From Alopecurus myosuroides (lineage: Eukaryota > Streptophyta > Magnoliopsida > Poales > Poaceae): DNA of 64,000 bases. The notes under the pieces were generated by a model, which was given only the letters and a program-made list of their open reading frames with translations, made no database searches and was not told the DNA's origin. Both the position numbers and the translations under genes were made by a program. The stretch is from assembly GCA_028641055.1 (NCBI GenBank), contig CM054058.1:80660392-80724391 (forward strand), in the 5' to 3' direction. Shown here in pieces: positions 55,794-64,000 of the stretch (the stretch's first letter is position 1; every line of letters begins with the position of its first letter).

Positions 55794-58700
55794 CAGGCTG
55801 TTGAGGTGGTGCTTCTTAACGGCCTAACTGAGAAGCGCCCACTCTTAATTGCATAAAGACCCTTTCAGGCACAAGGGACTACTGTATGTGTTGATGCCCA
55901 GATTGTCAAGTCATTATGTCTGTATGTTCTGCCTTGTGCCAACTCATTATGTCTGTATGTTCTGCCTTGTGCCAAGTCATTATGTCTGTATTTTCTGCTT
56001 TGTGTCTGTATTTTCTTGAATGTAAGAATTTACTTTGCTATCTTAACTACGACATTGTATCAATCTAATGCTCCCTCTATTGTGCTTGATGCTATATTTT
56101 TTTTATGTGTATGCACTTGTTCTTCACTTGTCTTCTTAGCAATGCAATCTGCTGCTTATTTTTGGCAGTAGAAAATGTGGATTAATTTTGGACCAGTTCT
56201 GAATTGTGTTCCTACGACGGAATCTTTTAACATATACTCTGCCCTGTTGTTCTTCGTATATCTGCTAATTTTTTCATGCCAAGTAAGGAACATGTTTTAT
56301 ATTTTCTTACTTTGGTGGTCTGTTGAGCTGAGCTAACTGCTGGAACAGGGTACGGATGTAATGTTTCATCTATTTTTGTAATGCTCCCTAGTGTTTATGC
56401 TTTACCCGCTCTATCAATTGCTCTTGTAATTTATTCCCTCATCTACAGAGACACGGTGGGTGGGGTCAAGTTCCACCTAGCGGGCCTGGTTTTCCCGGTG
56501 GCCGTGGTTCTTGGGGGGGCTGGCTTCAGTGGTTTCTTCAGATCCTAGTAAGTTGGATCCATCCTCAGCTTAACTGTTGGAAATTTAAAGTTCACTTTCT
56601 GCCATTCAGACCATCAAGTAATTCAGCTAGCATATCAATTGTTTTTCTTGAAGAAAATCCAGCTCCTTTCCTTGGTAGAGGATTATTGATTCAAGGGCAA
56701 GTGTAAAGTTCTCAGCACCAGCTCCCAGAGTTCAGTTCCAAGGGATGAAGCACATGTTAGGTGTTCTTCTGTATCTCTGAAACTCTCTTGTCTTACATGG
56801 AATATAGCTAAACCCTGATTGCTTCTTCTACAGTTTTATCTGCAATGCTGCTGCTTCTTGCTACAATATTATTGCGGCCCTCTCTTTGGACACCAATGCC
56901 AAGGCGGAGCGCTGTCCCCTTTCTGATAGCTTGCCGAGCCCCGACCTGTATCCACGACGACACATAACACACTTGGGTCAGAAGCCTGTGGGCAAAATAT
57001 TCACTGAAGAACCCCACTTGGGGGTGAAAATACTTGGGAGTTCCCCTTGCTACATGGTCTTACTATCTCTCCCATGCAGATCATTGCCTTCAGTCTACAA
57101 TCACCTATTGCTACTGTTGTTTCAGCGACTGAATGCAATTATCTGGGTATCTCTCTCCTTTGTGCCTTGTTGATGCGTTTCACAGGCCAGCATGGGAAAT
57201 CAGCTGCAACCCCATGCTACTTCATAAACTGACACCAACCAGGCCATCCTTGGAAAGCACACAAAAAACTGGTGTACCGTGAGAGGCAAAAAGGAAGATC
57301 GAATAAAATTAGCGTGAGATGCTCCATGTTGACAAAAATTATATCCGCTAAACTGCATATAATGGCTCTCTTGTAGAGAAGTGCACCAGAAGAAACTCAG
57401 CTTGTATTAGCAAGAAGAAGCAATTTAGAAGAAATTCATTTTTTTTTTCGGCTAGGTGTTGGTACTTATACATTTACTTCATCCCAAAGAGTTATGTACA
57501 ATGCGGTATTAATTAGAACTTGCAATGGAAAACATATCATTCTGATCCTGGTAAGTTCTAACCGACTGACGGAAATTCAAAATGACCATTGTGCCGTAGA
57601 GACCATAACTCGTTCAGCTAGCTTATCAAATTTCCTTATTCTTTCTAATTCTAAAGACCAGTACATTCACTTGGTAGATGACTCTTGGTTTGGGAGTCAA
57701 GTGTAAGATTTTCAGAACTATCTCAATTCTCAAAGTTCAACTCCAAGCAATGAAGCATATCACTAGTCGTTTTGTTGTGTACTGCCTCTGAAACTCTCTT
57801 TTGTTTTAGCCGGATACATCTGAAACTCTGAATGAATGCTTCTTCTGCAGGTTGTATCTCCAAGCCCCGGGCCAAATGATCAACTTCAGACAGTACCATT
57901 TTATTTGGAGGCTTTGCTGGAACTGCTTGCCTACACGTATGAGTATTTCCGGTCGAGGTCTGGAGCCAGATACTACAAGGTATGCAGGGCGTGTAACTGG
58001 GTATTTGATGGCGGGGGGACACCTGTTCCTTAGATATTCTAGAGCTAACTCGCCAATTGAGCCATTGCATCAGGTCTTTGCATTGGAGGCAGAGACGTAG
58101 CCATGCTTGTTATCTCATTTCTTTAGCAGACCGGAATGAAAAGGGGTGTTGGACTGAGGAATTGCAGTTCATGGCCTGGAGGCATGTGTCAGAATGGACG
58201 GAATTCTTAGCAAACCAAACTTTCAATCGAAGCAACAAATGGTCACTGCCGCCGATTGATAGTAACGTGGGTCTGGGTGGCTGCATCGGTAGGGAGTCTG
58301 ACAGTGCCAGCGACTTCGCCTTTGCACGGCAGCAGGATCCCTGAACAATCTTGCTGAGCCGTTGCAATCTGAAGCCGAGGTGTTGTTAAAAGCAGTCACG
58401 ATCGCCGGTGATCTGGGGCATCAGAAGGGCGCTGTTTGACAGTTTGAATCGAGACTGATTCTGAAAACTTCCTTCAGGCTAACCGCTCACATGAGGCTGC
58501 GATCCATGTCGGAAAAAACAAGGAATGCGTAGAGCACTACGATAGCTTCCAAAGTTCATTGAACAGTACTGGAATGAACAGCATCCATAATTAAACATAC
58601 GAGCTGGCATAACTTAGTGAATATCCTTGATACCACCCTGGATGCTAGTGTAGCAGAAGATCTACTCCTGCAGTAATTCAACACAGGTCCTTTGTTCCAC

Positions 58701-59699
58701 CCTTGATGCCAGCAGCAACTCAACCTAGATCGTTGATTCCACCCTTGATTGCCGGTGTAGCAGACAAGGTACTCCAAATTTTTTGGTCTTCATTGAGATC
58801 GCATCTAGTGCAGTGAAATTGCTCCCTTTTATCTTCAAGGGCAAACTTAAATGGCTGATCGATTTTCTTGTCCAGCAGATAGGGCACACAAAGGAACTGG
58901 AGCACCTGCTGTTCACCCTAAGGTACACCGCATTCCCAGCTACCGATGGGAACCTCTTGGTGGATATGGGGAGACAGGCCTCTCGCAGGTCAGGTCCACC
59001 TTGAAAACCTGAATTAGGTTCCATGAATATTTGCACGGGTCAACGGTACACGCGCTCCACTCTTTGGACGTAGCGCGGAGACGGAGATGCCCGGCCACAT
59101 AGTATCGGAGTTGAGAACCGACGGCAGGTTGGCCCAGTCTCTCCATTCATGGTGGCCACCGTTTGCCAAAGGGGCTGCCGGCAAGAGCTCACTCGATCAT
59201 ACACACCTGCTGTGTCCGCTAACATCTCATCCTGGTTTTCTGTGTGAGACCGGAGGATCTGTAGGTTATCATAGTATTTTATTTTATCGGTGTATTTGCC
59301 GAGAAACCAACACATTTGCATCACAAAAGCACCTCCTCAATCACACTCCACATGGAAAAAATCATTCTGGGTTACTTGCGTGGATTTTATAGTTGTGGCA
59401 TAATCTTCTTCGATCAAAATTTCAGAGAAAAAATCGTAGTATTTTTTTACAACGACGATCTTGCTTTATTTTCCAAAACTATACTGTTTTTAATGTTTTA
59501 ATTTAGTTATTAGGAAAGTACAATGGACTTTATGGCAAATATTTCAAATTAGGTATACGAGGGGCAAAAACCAGCCCAAGACCGTCTCTGACACGGACTC
59601 ACAGCGCCGCCAGACTTCCTTTTCTTTTCCCCGGCGTGGCTGGACACACGATCCTCCGCACCACACCGCGTAAAGCGCCGCTGCTCTTGTTCCTGGGAC
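55794..59699. other. Between two F-box loci: duplicated 3' flank, no intact gene
   Basis: 55794-56960 is the 3' region of the intact gene. 56590-56950 and 57600-57900 are similar to each other and to 62640-62914 (common words: TTCAGCACCA, CTCTGAAACTCTC, CTTTCTGATAG), so the same flank exists in three copies. 58420-59440 corresponds to 39630-40185. Short frames at 57836-58344 and 58783-59004 show no recognised domain. Confidence 0.45.
55905..56001 (+). repeat. 33-bp tandem repeat in the 3' flank of the F-box gene
   Basis: Three copies (31, 33 and 33 bp) of GTGCCAAGTCATTATGTCTG plus 13 further bases lie head to tail, at about 55905-55935, 55936-55968 and 55969-56001, with a partial fourth (GTGTCTGTATTTTC). 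Confidence 0.8.
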
Positions 59700-60945
59700 G
59701 GACCGAATCCTGACCAGCGACCATGGCCAAGGCCGGCGCCGCCGCAGCCTCTCGGAGGAGATCGTTGTCTGGGAGGTCCTCGCCTGCCGAAATCCCTCCT
59801 TCGCTGCTGCGCCGTTTGCTGGGCCTGGCATCGCGCCACCTCCGCCCCGGACTTCCTCCCCCACCATGCCCGCCAGCCCAGCCTTCAGATTTTGTCCGGC
59901 GACAACCTGTTGATCCTCGGCATCCACTACCACAACATCCTCGCCTTCGACAACCGGGCCGCCACCAAGGACGACCAGCTCCAGACTGTCGCCCAGCTTG
60001 ATCAGGCCTTCCGTCCGGAGGCCTCCTGCGACGGCCTGCTCGTCCTCTCCAAGGTGGTCAGCTCAGGCTCCCGCCTCCTCTCCATCTGCAACCTAGCCAC
60101 CCGTGAGCATGCTCTCCTGGGGCCACCGTGGGACCTCGAGATCATGGGGATGTACCACACCGCCCTACCGGCGAATACCGTCTGTTACTGCAGCGGAGGA
60201 GGTGCAAAGTAGCAGATCTGTCACATAGAGCTCAAATTGACTGCTATGTCTTCTCGTTGGGCTCCGACCAGCCGCCAAGGTACATCGGGTGGCAGGAGAT
60301 GGCGTCGGTGAACTTAGGTGTACCAGTCCCGCTGCGTGATAGCCTGCATTGGTTCCCGATGTACTATCAGGCCGAACGGAATGAGTGGAAAACTAAACTA
60401 ATGGTATTCGACACTGTAGCAGAGTCGTTTCGGCAGATGCGTGAGCCAATTATTTCTGAGATCTTTGAAATGGATGGCACTCTCGGCATCTATACCCGCA
60501 ACTATTATACTAATGTCATTTATATACGGTGCTGCAGAGCTATGAGAGTGAGGTTTGGGACTTGAAGTACCGGATCGAATTGCCGGCTGCAGAAATCAGG
60601 AGGGAGTTTGGAGATTATGATGACTATCGGGATTTAGATGTTAAAGATTGTGAGGATAATTCGGATCCAGATGTTCAAGACTGTTGGGATTTGGATGTTG
60701 AAGACCGTGATGAGCGTTGGGATTTGGATATAGTTTCGGTGGATAGTCGTGTGCTTTTGCTGGTCAAGTTTTCTCAGTGGCTGCTTCACGTTGATAGTGA
60801 TGGTAAATTGGTTAACAGCTTCTATCGTTGTCGCCAAGGCCTCCATATGTCTATGTCTGGGTGTCGGCTCAAGCAAAGTCTTGTTCGGCATACCTTCTTC
60901 CCGGATCTAGAAGGTTATGATGTGAATGCTTCACCTTTCATTTGA
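59700..60945 (+). pseudogene. F-box protein pseudogene with several frameshifts
   Basis: The F-box part (59723-59890) is out of frame: pieces such as LSEEIVVWEVLA and HHARQPSLQ are readable only by changing frame. The middle is clear in 59892-60175 (LDQAFRPEASCDGLLVLSKV, ICNLATREHALL). A frame change near 60175 leads to DCYVFSLGSDQPPRYIGWQE and LMVFDTVAESFRQM (60128-60565). Another near 60535 leads to SYESEVWDLKYRIELPAAEI and the conserved C-terminus RLKQSLVRHTFFPDLEGYDV (to 60945). An extra Asp-rich segment (about 60630-60725) is not in the 54507 gene. At least three frameshifts disable it unless annotation errors or introns explain them. Confidence 0.8.
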
Positions 60946-62914
60946 CCTTTTGAGTGAGTGGTGCTCTTAAGTCTTAACGGCAGCTTGTATCCTTTTGAGC
61001 TGCAATATACTATGTAAATTGGATGAATTATGAACCAGCTGGCTTCTTCTTTTTGTGTTGATGTATATAAAGTTGTGACCCTTTCGGGCTGAATATTAGG
61101 TGGTTGCACGGAATATATGCTTGTCTCGGACTCTTGGTATGATAAAAAACTCTGAATGTTATACGGTTTCATGAAATTAATGCTTGTCTCTGTACCCTTT
61201 CGGGCTGAAGTGACTACTGTTTGTGTTGATGCTAAACTCAACATGTCACTTTGCGTTGCAGTTGAGATATTTCCTACTAATCTGCCTCGTGTCTTCTTTT
61301 ATTGGGCTGAAGAATTGAATATGCTTTATTTTAATTATTATGTAGTGGTGTTCTATTAGTTAGTTGTTATCCATCTATAGGCCTCACGTCCCTATTTTAT
61401 CATGTTTGTACCCATTGTTGTAGCTGACGATGAAAATGGGTCGATATTTTCCTCTTTGTTGATTTGGAAGCTGCATGGTACTTAAATGGTTGCATCATAG
61501 TCAACTTAGTATTTTAATTTTCAGTTAAAATTGTTTTTAGATAGTGATACGATCGTTCTGCATTCTTGCATTCCTCCTTTTAAAGGGGCCTTCACCTCTA
61601 CATGTGTAATGCTGCTTGCATTGCGTTCTCAGACTGCACCTTTGTACTAGCTTTAGCACGTCACCCGCCTCAACATTTGTTGTTTGTGCCATATCAAACA
61701 TTTTTGTTTTTGTATCTAAATGTTTTCTTAGCAGTTTGTGTGATGTTTTCATTTTACTGGAACTTATTATCATGAGTTCAGGGTTAACACATCCTGTAGC
61801 CTGGTGCCTACGCTATCCTCCCATTTTTTTTGGTTCTTGTGGTATATCAAACGTTGTTTCTTTTTCATTTACTTTTTGGCTCAGCAATTTTGAGGGACGG
61901 GTTTTCCGATTATCACCATACTTTGCACTATCGATGTACTTCTGCAGCTTCCTCAACTGGGAGCAATGTTACCTTATGCTTACCTATATTCTTCTCACTG
62001 CCACTCTACTTAATCACATCCTCGATAGATATTATTCCTTTCTAGAATTATCTAGTCTGCAAGGTATTACCTATGTTCCTCGTGAGACACTGGTTGTGTC
62101 CCATGAGCAATTTTAATTTTTACCTGCAAGTGGCGCAGGTTGATCGCCTGCATTAATACCCGCTCGCTTGCATGTTCAGGTACTTCTGCAGCACAACAAC
62201 TTTGACATGTCGACTGACGGTATCAATCAAGCACTCTAGCATTAAGAAGTTACTAAGTTAGGTTGTTCTTTGCGTATAAAATAAAGATGACACAAGTTGT
62301 AGCTGTTGTTTTCTATATGGGTTTGGGAGTTTCATATGCTTACCAATTTTCGCTAGGCATGAGTTGTATTCTTATATTACTGTATTCTGTTAAGAGTGTG
62401 TTGTTTGGATCATTATATTGTGATACAAAGTTTTGTAGAATTGGTCTCGGTATGTTCTTGTAATGCAGCAGTAAACAGACTAGCAGAGAATAGTAGTTGA
62501 AAGCTATCGAACAACAGGTACATCCACAACTTACTAGTTCTCTTTGTACGTCTATAAACTCGTCCTCACCTCAGATGGCTGCATAATCCTCGACTTGTCC
62601 TTTGTAGTTGGGTTGAAGCTGAAGTTCAGCATTCAGCAACGAATAGTGGATTAGTGGTTCAGGGTTCATGAGTCAAGTTTTTCAGCACCATCTCAAAGTT
62701 CAGTTTGGAGCGATGAATCACATACTACTAGTAGTAGTTAGTTTTGTACTACCTCTGCACTCCCTTTTGTTTAGACTGATACTTCTCTGAAGAAATGCTT
62801 CTTCGACATCTTCTACCTCATCTCTTGCTGCTGCCTGTTCCAAGATTTATGTGGTCATCTCCTCAGACACCAAAGCCCAAGTGTCCCGCCGCCCTCTTTC
62901 TGATAGTTTACCCA
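60946..62914. other. 3' flank of the F-box pseudogene
   Basis: About 2 kb of non-coding sequence. The part at 61190-61230 (CCTTTCGGGC..GACTACTGTTTGTGTTGATG) matches 55860-55895 downstream of the intact gene (CCTTTCAGGC..GACTACTGTATGTGTTGATG), and 62640-62914 matches 56590-56950. The duplicated flank is broken off at 62915 by a CACTA terminus. Confidence 0.5.
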
Positions 62915-62960
62915 CACTAGTGGAAACATGGCCTTTTGTCCCGGGTCGTAAGGGCTAGTT

Positions 62961-63120
62961 GTCCCGGTTGTGCAACCGGGATGGGCTAGCCGGGACAAAT
63001 GGCACTCCCCCATTGGTCCCGGTTGTGCCAGGACCCGGGATGGTAAGAATGGCCCACGTGGCGAACCTGGGCCATGGACGGCCAGGGAGTTCGTCCCGGT
63101 TCGTTTTAGGAACCGGGATG
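62961..63120. repeat. Hairpin subterminal repeats of the CACTA element
   Basis: Three inverted pairs: GTCCCGGTTG/CAACCGGGAT (62961-62982), GGTCCCGG/CCCGGGAT (63015-63041) and GTCCCGGTTC/GGAACCGGGAT (63092-63120). A single TGTCCCGGG lies at about 62938. Confidence 0.8.
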
Positions 63121-63555
63121 GATGACTTGTTTACAAAAAAATATTCCACCCACTTTTTTCCGGCCGCGGTAGGTTTTTTTTTCGTTTCGTTTTTTTTTTT
63201 GCTCCTGTCTCGCAATCCCCAACCGGCCTCCTCTTCCCCAACCGCGTCCAGGACCACGTCTTTAATTAAGCCCACTGGCCATATTTTTGGTCAAAAGGGC
63301 CCACTGGCCCGCGTCTTTTATTATATTCGGTCAACGGTTCGCAGGGGTCGAAAGGGGTCCCTTAAATTAAGACCACAGGGATGGTCAAAGGGCCCACTGC
63401 CGCCTCGTCTTCCCGTCCCCCCCCACTTCCCCACGCGCGCGTGGCCAGCTGCAACCGCCGCCCACGCCTCGGCTCCCCCCCCCCCGCATTCATGGCCGCC
63501 TGCAACCGCCGCCACGTTCCGGCTGCCGGTTGGCATGCCAGCCTCCCCCGGGTCC

Positions 63556-63563
63556 TTTATAAA
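63556..63563 (+). promoter_or_regulatory. TATA box for the ORF at 63630
   Basis: TTTATAAA lies about 70 bp upstream of the ATG at 63630 in an otherwise GC-rich promoter-like stretch. Confidence 0.55.
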
Positions 63564-63629
63564 GGGCCCCCGCCGCCCGTACAGCCCATCCATCCCGGCC
63601 GCGCCCCAGCCAAAGCAACCCTAGCCACC

Positions 63630-64000
63630 ATGTCCCGCTGGTTCTCGAGCGGCAAGCGCCCCCGGAACGACCACGAGGCCGGGTCCTCGAGCGGCGCGCG
63701 CTCCGGCGTTCCGCCGCCGCCGGCGGAGGCCTTCGGCTTCGGCCCGGGAGGCATCCGCATCGGCGGGCAGCCGCGCGTCCCCGCTCCGCCTCCGGCGTCA
63801 CGCGCGCCGCCCTGCGGCGCGCCCAAGGGCAAGCGCTTCCGCCGGTACGTCCGGAAGGAGGAGGCCGAGTGGCACTAGGAACGCCGCACACCGGTGTTCT
63901 GGCCGGACGTCCACCTTCCGGACGGCTGGCACCTGAACCCGCAGCGCATTCCCGTGCCGCCGGCCCCGTCCAGCAGAGAGGCCCTGGGCGAGGAGATCGA
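63630..64000 (+). pseudogene. Transposon-borne hypothetical protein, premature stop, runs off the window
   Basis: The ATG at 63630 has a good context (GCCACCATG) and opens MSRWFSSGKRPRNDHEAGSS, followed by a Pro/Ala-rich region and KGKRFRRYVRKEEAEWH, then a TAG at 63876-63878. In the same frame the coding signature continues past the stop (TPVFWPDVHLPDGWHLNPQR, IPVPPAPSSREALGEE) to the window end, so the TAG is probably a nonsense mutation. I recall proteins of this kind (MSRW start, LP-GWHL-P, IPVPP) as common in Triticeae transposons; the function is unknown. The decayed ORF at 18260-19043 may be the C-terminal part of the same type of protein (inference). Confidence 0.6.

Larger units (their letters stand above)
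62915..64000 (+). mobile_element. CACTA element, left end (continues beyond the window)
   Basis: CACTAGTGGAAACATGGCC starts at 62915, the canonical CACTA terminus. It is followed by a cluster of TGTCCCGG subterminal repeats, several of which form hairpins with AACCGGGAT partners (62961-62981, 63015-63041, 63092-63120). Subterminal inverted motifs are the transposase-binding region of En/Spm elements. The element interrupts the duplicated F-box 3' flank. No transposase is in the visible part; an unrelated-looking ORF begins at 63630. Confidence 0.8.

Noticed and set aside
57836..59392. Short ORFs between the last two F-box loci
   Set aside because: They do not match any family, overlap each other on both strands and lie in duplicated flank sequence.

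Overview
The window is nuclear DNA from a grass, most likely a pooid of the wheat/barley type (Triticeae). The reasons are the dense nest of long-LTR retrotransposons whose LTRs run TGATACGTC...CACCATCA, Stowaway-type MITEs, a CACTA element with TGTCCCGG hairpin subterminal repeats, GC-rich exon starts, plant MATE and F-box genes with canonical GT-AG introns, and the absence of bacterial features. Species assignment is inference.

Layout. 1-5813: 3' part of a Ty3/gypsy element (broken integrase, antisense ORFs, 3' LTR). 5814-10422: non-autonomous gypsy element on the minus strand with its own 5' LTR. 10709-12337: another LTR, with a hAT-like MITE (8-bp target duplication) at its edge. 12935-13315: LINE reverse-transcriptase scrap. 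14238-16670: F-box pseudogene split by a minus-strand LINE. 17373-19286: a Tourist-like MITE and a 1.45-kb TAA-flanked DNA element with a decayed ORF. 19629-31108: a six-exon MATE transporter gene. Its fifth intron holds a complete 9.54-kb Mutator-like element (21412-30951) with 95-bp terminal inverted repeats and a perfect 9-bp target duplication. That element encodes a MURA-type transposase and a second small charged protein, and contains a 350-bp tandem array. 31861-32916: CACTA transposase scrap, fused to a minus-strand copia element (32917 to about 38.9 kb) that is itself split by a solo LTR (33426-34981) with a perfect 5-bp duplication. 40186-40620: F-box gene fragment. 41719-52374: two related non-autonomous gypsy elements, one inserted in the other's LTR. 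54507-55793: the one intact F-box gene. 59700-60945: F-box pseudogene with several frameshifts. 62915 to the end: start of a CACTA element with an ORF that runs off the window.

Only two host gene families are visible. One is a MATE (DETOXIFICATION-type) transporter whose C-terminus is cut short. The other is a dispersed cluster of four related F-box loci, one of them intact, that share coding and flanking sequence and so arose by segmental duplication. Everything else is transposon-derived. The most interesting object is the Mutator-like element. Its ends, target duplication, transposase reading frame and splice sites all look intact, so it appears young and possibly autonomous, and its insertion enlarged a gene intron to about 9.6 kb. 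All functional calls rest on reading the translated sequence and remembered family motifs; no database search was run.
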